The position numbers and the translations under genes were made by a program. Shown here one piece after another: positions 1 to 8,794 of a stretch of 22,808 nt of DNA. This DNA is from Duodenibacillus sp964509205 (lineage in GTDB: Bacteria; Pseudomonadota; Gammaproteobacteria; Burkholderiales; Burkholderiaceae_F), in the NCBI GenBank assembly GCA_964509205.1, contig CAZDVW010000024.1, positions 1-22,808 on the forward strand. Direction: 5' to 3'. Position 1 is the stretch's first letter; every line of letters starts with the position of its first letter. A model generated the notes under the pieces. It saw only the letters and a list, made by a program, of their open reading frames with translations, was not told the origin of the DNA and did no database searches.

Positions 1-2
1 GA

Positions 3-2405
3 GGCGCATTCCAGACCGGCAATAACACAATTCGTCTGACGCCGAATGCCAATTTGTCGACTTTCTCGCATGAACACTCGCACTGGTATTTAACGAATCT
101 ATTCCGGCTTGCTGCCAATGGCGGTGCGAGCATTGACATTCAGGCTCAGACATTGGCGATTCTCGACGCGTTCGGGATTAAATCATTGCAGGACTGGCAG
201 GCGCTGGGAGCAAAAGGACAAGAGAAATATCAAGAGCAGTTCGCAGCATGGACGGAAATTTACCTTTCTGAGGGTAAGTCTCCATTAAAAGGACTGGAAG
301 GCGTTTTTGCCAAACTCGGTCAGTGGCTCACAGAGATGTATCGTGACCTGATCGGAAAGGATGCGGATATTGAGACTGATCCGGCGAGAAAGTCTGTCGG
401 AGACGTTTACGAAAGCCGGTTTAATGAAAAGTTGCCGGAACTCTCTCCGCAAGTCCGAGAGGCGCTCGACCGGATGTACGGTTCACAAAAGAAGATTTTG
501 GGATTCAAAGCATCAACCGTTCAAACGGCGGCGGCTAGAGTGATTCAGTCGAGCCGCGTCAATTCGGATAAGACAAGCGCGCCGATTCAGGATTCTCAAG
601 GTCCGACTGCTCAATTTACGGCACAGGATACGCAAGGCAAAGCCGCGAGCGATTTGCAGAAAGGCGAGAAGGTTGATGTCGCAGAGACCTTTGCGGACGC
701 TCCTGAAAATCAGCCGGTTATTACTGAAACTCAAAACACTTTCGCGCGCGGCGTCTCGGTTGGCACTGGCGAAAGCGCAAGAACGGTAGTCTTGCAGAAC
801 CGAAATCGATCGGACCCGAACTCGGTGGCGCAGATGAACTCGATTGCCGCCGATCCGCAATACGGCCGATTAAGCACGTCCAGAACAACGCAGTCGGGCG
901 CACCGATGGTTTCATTTGGTCGAATGCCCGATTCTCGGTATCAAGGCAAGACAGAAACCGTTACGGAATCGAACGGCAATAAGATCCCTGTTACCTACTA
1001 CGTCGTCGAGGCAGATTCGGTCCTGCGGTCGAACAACTACGACGGCACGCCAAACAAGGAATGGAATGAAGAGAATCCGGACAGAATGCGAGTGATCGCA
1101 GGAAACGGCCGAATGGCAGGGCTTTCAGAGGCCTATAACAGAGGAACGGCAGAGAACTATCGAAATGATCTCATTGCCGACGAAGCAAGTCACGGAATTT
1201 CTGCTGATGCCATTCGATCCATGAAACATCCGGTTCTGGTCCGATACATGCCGCCTGACCGGGTTACGACGGGATTCGTTGAGAGATCGAACACGTCCGA
1301 TGTGTTGGTTCGGAGCGCGTTGGAAACGGCTGTTCAGGATTCGCCGAAAATCCGTAAAAACATTGATAAGTACGAGTTCGATGATGACGGCGATCCGACG
1401 AAAGAGACGCTCGGCCAATTCCTGTCTGACGTCGGAGAGATCTCCGAAATGGGAAATCTCATTGGGTCGGACGGACAGCCGACGACAACAGCAAGAAACC
1501 GTATTCGCGCAGCGCTTTTTTATGAAGCCTACCGCGACAGAGTTCTCACTGAATTGGTCGCTGATTCTGAAGACAAGCAGGGCATTAAGCGAATTCTGAA
1601 TGCCATGAGCGCCTTCGCTCCGCGCGTCATTCAGATCCGTGAGGCAAGTAAGGGAGAGATTGATCTTGCTCCATTCATCACAGGTGCAGCACACAGAATC
1701 TTGCAGGCGAAGATTAATGGCGAAGGCGTCGATTTTACGTCGCAGGTCGACATGTTTAACTCGGATCCTGCGACAGACATCATGACGGAGTTCTTCAGTC
1801 AGAACCGTAATTCGGCTGCCGGAATGTTGAGAGTTCTCCGGCCGTTTGCTGAGAGCGTCCAGAACGCCATGCAAGCGGCCGATTCTCCCTTGTTCGGAGA
1901 TCTTGCTGTCAAAATAGACCTAGCAGATGCGATCGGAATGTTCCGAAAGGCTCAAAACGATGAAATCCGAGCAAGAAGTGGTAACGTTTTGGGCGAAGAT
2001 CCGAGCGGACTTTTGCCTGAAATTGATGTGAATGCGATCCGAAAGTCTGTTGAAGCGGCCGCAAAAGCCGCAAAAGAAGCGGCGCAACTTACAAAGACGA
2101 TGGCAGAAGAGGCCGAAAAGGTCAACGAGGCGGCAACGCCACAGGCTCAGGAGGCAAGAGCACAAGAGTTTGCAGAGGCGCAGGAAAGGGCACGTAATGT
2201 CTTGTCTGATGATTCTGTTGGAGCGAGAGCGTTGAATTTGACGCTTGAAGATCCTCAGAGAATGACAATCCTGGGCGAGAACGCTATGACGGCTGAAACA
2301 GTTGTACAAGAGCGAGCGCAAGTCGACAAGCAGGTTTCTGACGATGCTGCCGGTATCGGAACCGGTATCGCTTGTATCATCCGTAACGGAGGGATTAAAC
2401 AGTGA
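3..2405 (+). CDS. Large polyvalent phage protein, 3' part (HExxH site plus ParB/DdrB-like domain)
   Basis: The reading frame is open to the left edge, so this is the C-terminal part of a longer protein; a TTG at 54 is available but falls just before a conserved-looking segment (NLSTFSHEHSHW) and is probably not the real start. HEHSH fits HExxH, a zinc-protease signature often seen in phage polyvalent proteins. From about nt 900 to 1290 the protein reads like the ParB/DdrB-like domain of such proteins, with FGRMP, the segment VIAGNGRMAGL and the segment HPVLVRYM. The last 150 residues are Ala/Glu-rich and probably helical. Known relatives are large multi-domain proteins carried by phages and conjugative elements, often thought to enter the cell with the DNA and protect or process it. 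Whether the protease site is active cannot be judged here. It overlaps the next gene by 4 bases, so the two are probably translated together. Confidence 0.7.
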   Translation, partial: GAFQTGNNTIRLTPNANLSTFSHEHSHWYLTNLFRLAANGGASIDIQAQTLAILDAFGIKSLQDWQALGAKGQEKYQEQFAAWTEIYLSEGKSPLKGLEGVFAKLGQWLTEMYRDLIGKDADIETDPARKSVGDVYESRFNEKLPELSPQVREALDRMYGSQKKILGFKASTVQTAAARVIQSSRVNSDKTSAPIQDSQGPTAQFTAQDTQGKAASDLQKGEKVDVAETFADAPENQPVITETQNTFARGVSVGTGESARTVVLQNRNRSDPNSVAQMNSIAADPQYGRLSTSRTTQSGAPMVSFGRMPDSRYQGKTETVTESNGNKIPVTYYVVEADSVLRSNNYDGTPNKEWNEENPDRMRVIAGNGRMAGLSEAYNRGTAENYRNDLIADEASHGISADAIRSMKHPVLVRYMPPDRVTTGFVERSNTSDVLVRSALETAVQDSPKIRKNIDKYEFDDDGDPTKETLGQFLSDVGEISEMGNLIGSDGQPTTTARNRIRAALFYEAYRDRVLTELVADSEDKQGIKRILNAMSAFAPRVIQIREASKGEIDLAPFITGAAHRILQAKINGEGVDFTSQVDMFNSDPATDIMTEFFSQNRNSAAGMLRVLRPFAESVQNAMQAADSPLFGDLAVKIDLADAIGMFRKAQNDEIRARSGNVLGEDPSGLLPEIDVNAIRKSVEAAAKAAKEAAQLTKTMAEEAEKVNEAATPQAQEARAQEFAEAQERARNVLSDDSVGARALNLTLEDPQRMTILGENAMTAETVVQERAQVDKQVSDDAAGIGTGIACIIRNGGIKQ

Positions 2406-4930
2406 GACAAGAATGCGTTGACGCCATTTCGAAGGCAATGGGACGGCCGTTTTCGAGTGCCGAAGGCGACAGACTGATTGGCGACATTAAGGCAAAAATG
2501 GCAGCACTCAGGCGGTCGGACAAATTCAAAGACCAATGGGCGCAGATGTCATTGGAGGATCGAATCACAGAGGCTGGCAAGGCCATTGTTGAAGATATTC
2601 GTATTGAGGGCGAAAGGCGGAAGATGAATATCGACAAGAACCTTCTGGCGCAGGACAGATTGACGCGTGAGCAGAATCGTCTTGCTCATGAAGAAGATAT
2701 TCACGCCTATGCCGGTGTTGCGAAGATTCTTCAAAATACATACGAATACTGTCGAGGAATTCAAAACGAGTTTCTGTCCGAGATGTTGGACACACTCAAC
2801 GGGATCAAAACGAAATGGCTCGGATTCGTTGAAGATGCCGAGGATGTAAAGGCATTTGTTCAAGAGGCCTTTGGAGAGGATTCAGGAAACGAGGCCGCGA
2901 AAGCGGCTTGGCAGGCGTGGTCGCAGACGGCCGAAAAGATGCGAGTTCGAGCCATCCGCGCGGGCATTCAAATTGGCAAACTCGATTACGGGTATATCCC
3001 GCAGAATCACAGTTGGGTTAAGGTAAGAAAGGCAGGGATGGAACAATGGATTCGAGACGTGCTGCCGAAACTTGACCGTGAGAGGTATCTCAACGAAGCC
3101 GGTAACGTCATGACGGATGCAGAACTTACGACTCAGGTTCTCGAGCCGGCTTTCCGAGATATTGTGACTTCGGGCAATCCGACAGAAAATCTTTTCGAAA
3201 TTAGGAATAACAATGCAAATAGGCCGCGCAACGGATGGAATCGAGATTTCGAACACCGAGTTCTGCACTTCAAAGATTCGGATTCATTCATTTCCTACGA
3301 GAAAGCCTACGGCGAAGGATCGTTATGCTCTACGCTTATCGGGCACGTCTCAAAATTGAGTACGGACATCGGGATCATGGAATATCTCGGACCTCATCCG
3401 AAAGATGCGTTCCTGATGATGAAGTACACAGCCGACGGCGAGGCAATGAATGCTCGCATCAAAGAGAGTCAATGGAAACTCTTGACTGAATACAGTGACG
3501 GCATGGGGCTGACGCGAGTCAGTGTCGAGGACATGTGGAACGTCCTGATCGGCAAAGCGAATCACGCCGCACCGAATCAAGAAAACGTTGCCCGATTTAT
3601 GTCCGGATTTCGAAATTTCGAAGTGATGGGAAAACTCGGCAAGGCGTTTATTACGTCTCTTTCTGATATTCCGACCTACTTTATTGCGACCGGATTCAAC
3701 AAATTGGACGTGTTTCAGGGGGTGAAGTTTCTCGCGCGAGCATACGGAAAAGACTGGAAAGAGTATGCGAACCGCATGGGGTTTCTTGCGGATTCTATTG
3801 CGTCAGATTTCAATCGCTGGGGCAATGACAATATCGGTTACGGCTGGACGACGAAATTGGCCAACGCGACAATGAAGGTTTCCTTCTTAACGGCCTTCAC
3901 TGATGCCACTCGCCGGGCTTTCTGTTTGAACATGATGGCCGGAATCGGCAAACTCATTGATACGCAGTGGGATCTGCTATCAGAGTACGATAGGGCGCGA
4001 CTGCAAGACGGAGGCATCACAGAGACCGAATGGCGAATCATGCAGCAGGCCGGAACGGAAGACTTTAACGGCGTTAAGTTCTTCAGCATGGAAAAGTTAA
4101 AGGCTCTTCGTCAGAACTCCGGGATGCTTGGCCTTTTCACTCGTAAGGATTTAGATCAGACGCCGGCAAAAGTCATTGGATTTGTGGTCAAAGAATCTGA
4201 AATGGCCTCTATGGCGCCGGACTTGGTAACAAGGACCGAAACATCAAGAGGACTTCAGAGAGGAACGCTTTGGGGAGAATTTAACCGCTGTCTTTTCCTA
4301 TTTAAATCGTTTCCTCTAGCAATGATGGAGAAACACTGGAGAAGAGCGCAATTCCTAAATCGTCACGCAGGAACGGCTGTTCCCTATGAATACGTTGCCG
4401 CCGTAGCCGTTTCTACAACTGTCTTCGGCGCGCTCAGTTTACAGATTCAGAATCTATTGAATGGTAAGGATCTGCAAGACGTTGGAGATTCTCAGTTCTG
4501 GTTAAATGCGATGGCAAAAGGCGGCGGCCTCGGATTCCTCGGCGATTATCTTGCCTATGGTGTCAGCGAAGATTCAATGTACGGAGCAATGACAGGGCTT
4601 ACAAATGTCGCCGGACCGGTTGCCGGAACGGTTATCGGGGCGAGCGACATTGTGACTTCGGCAATCAAGAGTCCGATTTATGACAAGAACACGAAAGTCG
4701 GAGCAAAGACGGCTCGTTTTGTTCGATCGCATATGCCGTTTATGAATGTTTGGTATGCCGCAACAGTGATCGATCGTTCTGTTATGGATGAACTGCAAGA
4801 CTATCTGTCTCCCGGCTATTCACAGTTAAAAGAGAGCCGATTGCGCAGGGGGACCGGACAAGGGTATTGGTGGAGGCCGGGAGAACTCGCACCGGAAAGA
4901 ATGCCCGAGGTCAAGGAAAGAAGAAAGTAA
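2402..4930 (+). CDS. Large phage virion protein, probably internal or DNA-ejection type (842 aa)
   Basis: The gene begins with GTG inside the stop of the previous gene (GTGA overlap). I do not recognise a named domain. The first 200 residues are charged and mostly helical. The middle (about residues 400 to 560) has the segment TAFTDATRRAF, which resembles large uncharacterised proteins of podovirus-like phages. A hydrophobic stretch lies near residues 662 to 685 (VAAVAVSTTVFGALSLQI), followed by Gly-rich weakly hydrophobic segments to about 770, as might be expected for a protein that contacts a membrane during DNA entry. Its size and its place beside a polyvalent protein and near tail tube genes fit an internal virion or ejection protein, comparable in role but not visibly in sequence to T7 gp15/gp16. 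The role is inferred from position. Confidence 0.55.
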   Translation: MRQECVDAISKAMGRPFSSAEGDRLIGDIKAKMAALRRSDKFKDQWAQMSLEDRITEAGKAIVEDIRIEGERRKMNIDKNLLAQDRLTREQNRLAHEEDIHAYAGVAKILQNTYEYCRGIQNEFLSEMLDTLNGIKTKWLGFVEDAEDVKAFVQEAFGEDSGNEAAKAAWQAWSQTAEKMRVRAIRAGIQIGKLDYGYIPQNHSWVKVRKAGMEQWIRDVLPKLDRERYLNEAGNVMTDAELTTQVLEPAFRDIVTSGNPTENLFEIRNNNANRPRNGWNRDFEHRVLHFKDSDSFISYEKAYGEGSLCSTLIGHVSKLSTDIGIMEYLGPHPKDAFLMMKYTADGEAMNARIKESQWKLLTEYSDGMGLTRVSVEDMWNVLIGKANHAAPNQENVARFMSGFRNFEVMGKLGKAFITSLSDIPTYFIATGFNKLDVFQGVKFLARAYGKDWKEYANRMGFLADSIASDFNRWGNDNIGYGWTTKLANATMKVSFLTAFTDATRRAFCLNMMAGIGKLIDTQWDLLSEYDRARLQDGGITETEWRIMQQAGTEDFNGVKFFSMEKLKALRQNSGMLGLFTRKDLDQTPAKVIGFVVKESEMASMAPDLVTRTETSRGLQRGTLWGEFNRCLFLFKSFPLAMMEKHWRRAQFLNRHAGTAVPYEYVAAVAVSTTVFGALSLQIQNLLNGKDLQDVGDSQFWLNAMAKGGGLGFLGDYLAYGVSEDSMYGAMTGLTNVAGPVAGTVIGASDIVTSAIKSPIYDKNTKVGAKTARFVRSHMPFMNVWYAATVIDRSVMDELQDYLSPGYSQLKESRLRRGTGQGYWWRPGELAPERMPEVKERRK

Positions 4931-4937
4931 AAGAGAA

Positions 4938-4961
4938 GGCGTCCTTATAGACGCCTTTTTT
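4938..4961. terminator. Convergent rho-independent terminator
   Basis: A 6-bp stem (GGCGTC at 4938-4943, GACGCC at 4950-4955) with a 6-base loop is followed by six T on the plus strand. On the minus strand the same stem is followed by TTCTCTTTTA, so it may stop transcription from both sides. It sits between two genes that converge. Confidence 0.85.
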
Positions 4962-4964
4962 ACT

Positions 4965-7631
4965 TTAAACAATCTCAACCGTTGTTGTAAGACTGATTGC
5001 CTTTAGCGGCAATGGATTCGACTGCCGGATACAAACTTGTCCGGAGTTGTTCCATTTCGGATGGATCTCAATGCCTAAAACTCCGGTGCTTGGGCTTGGC
5101 GGAGTTCCTGCCAATTCCGTACTTCGAGCCGGATATTCGACAAGTCGGTCGAAAGACGGTCCGGCAGAAAAGCCTGACGAATTGACGACTCTCAATTCAA
5201 CGCCTTTGACATTTTTCTTGTGTGCGCTGCCGTAAGATCCGTCCGGGATATTTGCGGAGGCAAGCGGAAGTGTCTGAAGTTCTGCGTTGTAAAGCAAGCC
5301 GACATGTACAACAGAGGCTTCCTTTTCGAGGACGATTTTGCCGTTCTTGACCTGCTGAGGCGGTTCAACTCCGCCGTCAGCAAGGATCCCGACGGTTTCG
5401 CCTTCCAGCCATGACAGGCCTGTAATTTCTGTTTTTGGCGTTCCTTTGTATGATCCAGCGCAGTCAAGGTGCATTGTGTCTTCCAGCGTCGTATAGCGAA
5501 TCTCGTGCATCCGCTCAACGAATCGTTTCACTTCGCCGTTGATTGTTCTTTTTACAACGCAATACAAAATGTCCTCTTCTGCCTCTGCGACAACGGCACA
5601 AGATTCAAACTCTCCCTTCGTTTCGATCGAAGAGAATCCGCCGACCTGCTGTTCAGGAATGTAGGTAAACGAAATCAATTTACCGTTCGAACTGACTGCC
5701 CAGACAATCGGAAATGGCGCTTTGCCGAACGCTAGATCAGTAACGTCCAGATTGTCGAATAGGTGATTGGCTCGAACACAAACGTCATTCGTGATAAAGC
5801 CGCCGGCCTCATACGAATATCCGCACTCTCTTAAATGCCCTCCGCGTCCTGCGACGTAAAGCGCAGAATTGTTGACGACGACGGGTTGAACGTTATTCGA
5901 TCCGACATAGGACTGGGGGCGGACGGACATTGATGCCGGAGTGATAGCGTCGTTATTGAGCGGACTGATTCGCCATTCAGCGGATCCTGTCAGCAAAATC
6001 AGATGGGCAAGAGGAACGAAATGCAAAATTCGATTGGCCTCGCGCGCTGCCACTCTGACGGCGATTCGGTCAGAATCCTGCGTTGGGAGCGAATACGACA
6101 TATCCGATTCTGTTCCGGATCGTGTCGCCCATAGATTGTTCGGACGCTGGACGGTTCCTCCGAACCACCGTCTCTGCTCGAAATACGTCACGGCGCCCGG
6201 ATAGTCGCCGCCTCTGCCGGTTGTGGCCGTTGCTGTCGCTCCGGATCCTTCCGGCGCTGTGATAACGACCTGCGGAGCAGAATATCCGCTGCCGGCTCTG
6301 ACAATGGTAATCCCTGCGATCTTTCCTTCAGAGACTACGGCACTTAGTTCCGCTCCGCTTCCTGTTGAGTCGGTCACGCTGACAGTCGGCGTTTTTGTAA
6401 TCGTCGGCAGATCGAATGTTTGAGTAACAACCGGAGCCGCATTGATCGTTATGGTAACTTTTGGTCTTTTGTAGAAACTACCGACAGCCGTTACAGTGAT
6501 TCCCGTAACTGTGACTGTTCTTTTTTTATGGTAAGCGTTCTTCTCGCCGAATACTCCGCCTGTGGCTGAATAGTAGTTTGAAATTGATTCTGTCTTTTGG
6601 ACAGAAACCTGTCCTCCGCTTCCGGCGCCTTCCGCGTCGTACACTGTCGCTGTCACTGTGATAGCAGGAGGCGTCGGGGCGCTGTCATAACTGTCGCTTC
6701 CCGTACCGACGACTTGACTGGATAACGAAAGGCCGGTAATTCCGCCGATTCCTCCGGAAATAGAGGAATAGCCGCTTCCTGCATTCGTAACGGTTACGGA
6801 CGTTATGCCTTTGGCCTGATAGAACGGATCGTCATAATTTGGCGGTGTAATGGACGCATCCGGACTGATGTTTTCATCAATAATCGACAGGCTGCTTGTT
6901 TGCCCGATATAAGCCCAGATTCCGCCTTGATTTCGATAGACGCGATAGAGTTCTGCTCCTGCTACGGCCGCCCAAGAGATTGTGTTATAGGCACCGGATC
7001 CATAGGGATTGCACTGGATGGATGTTGCTGCACCGATTGAACTCTCTTCTGAGCCGTCGGCTTTTAGTGCTGTCAGCGCGTACTTTCGAACGTAATCAGT
7101 TTTATTGGTAACTTCGCTGTTAATTGTCTGGACGACAGTAGGAGCGGCAGGCGGTTGAAGACTGCTCGTAAAGGATACCTGCTGGAGACGCCAGTCCAAT
7201 GCGCCGTATCTTCTCAGTTCTCGGGGAGCGTGTGACGGATGGACAAGCGTCACAATATCGGCTTGCTGGACGTAATGGATGTCAAAAACATCATCCTCAG
7301 AATAAGGGGTTTCGACTTCGTAAGGCGTCCCGTCTGCCTTGACAAGCGTCTGTCCGTCCGTGTGAAACCGAATGTATTTGTCTCCTAACTCTAAAACCAT
7401 TGATTGCGTCACGGAGAATGTAAACGGAATCAGGCGAGATTTCTTTCCTGCGTATTTCGTCGTGTTCACTTTGGCAAATCCCGGGCGAGCAACAACCGGT
7501 CCTCGGGGATCGATGAGAAAGTTTGAACACTTCGCCAGCCCTGACTGATACTTCGGGTCGGCTGCTCGGCCGTACATTTCAGGAGAAAGTTCTCCGCCGT
7601 TGAAAGTCTGCTGATAAAGTCTGACAGGCAT
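4965..7631 (-). CDS. Tail tubular protein B-like (T7 gp12-type) with FN3-like and Gly-rich inserts
   Basis: The N-terminus (LYQQTFNGGELSPEMYGR, then CSNFLIDPRGPVVARPGF) and a later segment (AVTYFEQRRWFGG, followed by NLWATRSG near residues 490-520) are hallmarks of the podovirus tail nozzle/stabilisation family that includes T7 gp12. The protein forms the end of the tail tube in the virion. At 888 aa it is longer than many relatives because of inserted material: an FN3-like domain at about 160-255 (TISWAAVAGAELYRVYRNQ) and a Ser/Gly/Thr-rich region at about 275-480 with two AGSGYS motifs, likely surface-exposed beta modules. A GGGAGGT ribosome-binding site precedes the ATG. It follows the tail tube A gene by 6 bases. 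Family assignment is firm; the role of the inserts is unknown. Confidence 0.85.
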   Translation of the reverse strand: MPVRLYQQTFNGGELSPEMYGRAADPKYQSGLAKCSNFLIDPRGPVVARPGFAKVNTTKYAGKKSRLIPFTFSVTQSMVLELGDKYIRFHTDGQTLVKADGTPYEVETPYSEDDVFDIHYVQQADIVTLVHPSHAPRELRRYGALDWRLQQVSFTSSLQPPAAPTVVQTINSEVTNKTDYVRKYALTALKADGSEESSIGAATSIQCNPYGSGAYNTISWAAVAGAELYRVYRNQGGIWAYIGQTSSLSIIDENISPDASITPPNYDDPFYQAKGITSVTVTNAGSGYSSISGGIGGITGLSLSSQVVGTGSDSYDSAPTPPAITVTATVYDAEGAGSGGQVSVQKTESISNYYSATGGVFGEKNAYHKKRTVTVTGITVTAVGSFYKRPKVTITINAAPVVTQTFDLPTITKTPTVSVTDSTGSGAELSAVVSEGKIAGITIVRAGSGYSAPQVVITAPEGSGATATATTGRGGDYPGAVTYFEQRRWFGGTVQRPNNLWATRSGTESDMSYSLPTQDSDRIAVRVAAREANRILHFVPLAHLILLTGSAEWRISPLNNDAITPASMSVRPQSYVGSNNVQPVVVNNSALYVAGRGGHLRECGYSYEAGGFITNDVCVRANHLFDNLDVTDLAFGKAPFPIVWAVSSNGKLISFTYIPEQQVGGFSSIETKGEFESCAVVAEAEEDILYCVVKRTINGEVKRFVERMHEIRYTTLEDTMHLDCAGSYKGTPKTEITGLSWLEGETVGILADGGVEPPQQVKNGKIVLEKEASVVHVGLLYNAELQTLPLASANIPDGSYGSAHKKNVKGVELRVVNSSGFSAGPSFDRLVEYPARSTELAGTPPSPSTGVLGIEIHPKWNNSGQVCIRQSNPLPLKAISLTTTVEIV

Positions 7632-7637
7632 GATTCT

Positions 7638-8270
7638 TTATACCTCCCGTGCCCGGATTACATTAGCGATCCGCTTTCCGTGTCTGCGCATGGACGTCTG
7701 AGCATCTAGCGTCTTTGCACGAGAAAGCGTCGTCTCAAACAGATTAAGAATCTTGACGGCTGATGCCGTTGTCGCATCGCTGCGCTTTACCGGGCCGTAT
7801 AAATAAGATGCGAGAAGTAAGACAAGCGCATCCACGAAATACCCGGGAAAGAGTTCGGCTGTATTGATATTTGTGATGTAGGTGAGGATAGGATCCTTTG
7901 CATCCGTAAACAACGCCTTGCGCGAGTTCTTGTCAATAAGTCCTGTCTCAAAGGGAATGATTTTTGCAGGCAAGTGGTCTTCTAATTGCTTTTTTGATTG
8001 AACGTCCAAAATCTTTAGACAGTCAGAAGGAACGGCAAAGGCGTGCTCTTTTCCGTAAATCCGCGCATCAAGATCGGCCAACTCGGTTAATGCGACGCGC
8101 TTTGTCGCAAAACTCCAGCCGTGCTTTTCAAGAAGAGAGCGCAGGGCGATCGGATACCATTTAGCGCAGTGTCCGGAATGTTCGCCGTCGGGCGGCTCGA
8201 TGGATGTGACTTCGGCGGATTCTCCGAGAGCGGATAGGGCAAGATTACAAATGTCGACTTCAGAGGCCAT
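7638..8270 (-). CDS. Tail tubular protein A-like (T7 gp11-type adaptor)
   Basis: The sequence starting MASEVDICNLALSALGES, followed by a SIEPP segment and KWYPIALRSLLEKHGWSFA, is typical of the podovirus tail tube A/adaptor family. Such proteins form a dodecameric ring linking the portal to the tail nozzle. I place the start at the ATG at 8270, because GAGGAAAG lies just upstream on the minus strand; an in-frame TTG at 8285 overlaps that site and is less likely. The product is 210 aa, within the usual range for the family. It pairs with the tail tube B gene immediately downstream. The gene above it is separated by a terminator-like hairpin, so its expression may partly depend on read-through or a separate promoter. 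Confidence 0.85.
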   Translation of the reverse strand: MASEVDICNLALSALGESAEVTSIEPPDGEHSGHCAKWYPIALRSLLEKHGWSFATKRVALTELADLDARIYGKEHAFAVPSDCLKILDVQSKKQLEDHLPAKIIPFETGLIDKNSRKALFTDAKDPILTYITNINTAELFPGYFVDALVLLLASYLYGPVKRSDATTASAVKILNLFETTLSRAKTLDAQTSMRRHGKRIANVIRAREV

Positions 8271-8283
8271 TTTTTCTTTCCTC

Positions 8284-8315
8284 AAAAAAAGGGGAATCGG
8301 TTTGACCGATCCCCC
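8284..8315 (-). terminator. Rho-independent terminator inside the head-tail block
   Basis: Read on the minus strand, arms 8315-8305 and 8301-8291 form an 11-bp stem (one G:T pair) around a 3-base loop, followed by seven T (8290-8284). It lies after the capsid cement gene and before the tail tube A gene, so it likely reduces transcription of the tail genes relative to capsid genes. Confidence 0.85.
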
Positions 8316-8345
8316 AGAGTTTTAATTAAAGGAAAAACAACGAGA

Positions 8346-8774
8346 CTAGATCACGTCAGAAATAATGTCGTAACCAATAACCTTCGCTGTCCGGATCAAC
8401 TCGTAGTCCTTATGCAGAACGGCCTCAACAAGCGTTCCGGCAACGGTATTGCTTTCGGTTGCCGTGACGGTCGTGACGAGACGCAGGTACTGTCTGTGTT
8501 TCAGCGGCATAGGAACAACCATGTTCTCTTCGATGCTGTCGGCCGTCAGTGTGAAGGTGACAACATCACTGAAAGAACTGTTGTCAGCAGAGTCCTGAAC
8601 TTTAAAAGTTACAGAGCCTTTGCCTGTTGCTCCTTTCGTAAACAGGAGCAAATAGAACGGATGCGCCATTGCTCCGAGTCCGGGCTTTTCCTGTCCGAGA
8701 TCAATGGCAGAAGATGTCAGGGCAGTGCCCAGTGCCTTGTTTTCGCACAAAGAAAGTAATTTATCAAAAATCAT
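8346..8774 (-). CDS. Bbp16-like capsid cement (decoration) protein
   Basis: A 142-aa protein beginning MIFDKLLSLCENKAL and continuing with AIDLG, then a beta-rich body (SVTFKVQDSADNSSFSDV) and an RQYLRLV segment. This layout matches the Bbp16 family, the cement protein that stabilises capsids in Bordetella phage BPP-1 and relatives. It follows the major capsid gene by 20 bases, the usual order. A strong AGGAGGAG ribosome-binding site precedes the ATG, consistent with high output of a protein needed in hundreds of copies. The match rests on motif memory and gene order, not a search. Confidence 0.75.
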   Translation of the reverse strand: MIFDKLLSLCENKALGTALTSSAIDLGQEKPGLGAMAHPFYLLLFTKGATGKGSVTFKVQDSADNSSFSDVVTFTLTADSIEENMVVPMPLKHRQYLRLVTTVTATESNTVAGTLVEAVLHKDYELIRTAKVIGYDIISDVI

Positions 8775-8794
8775 TTTGAATCTCCTCCTATGCC

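Noticed and set aside
54..2405. TTG at 54 as the start of the first gene
   Set aside because: The frame is open to the window edge and the residues before the TTG (RLTPNAN) continue a family-like motif, so the gene is cut by the window.
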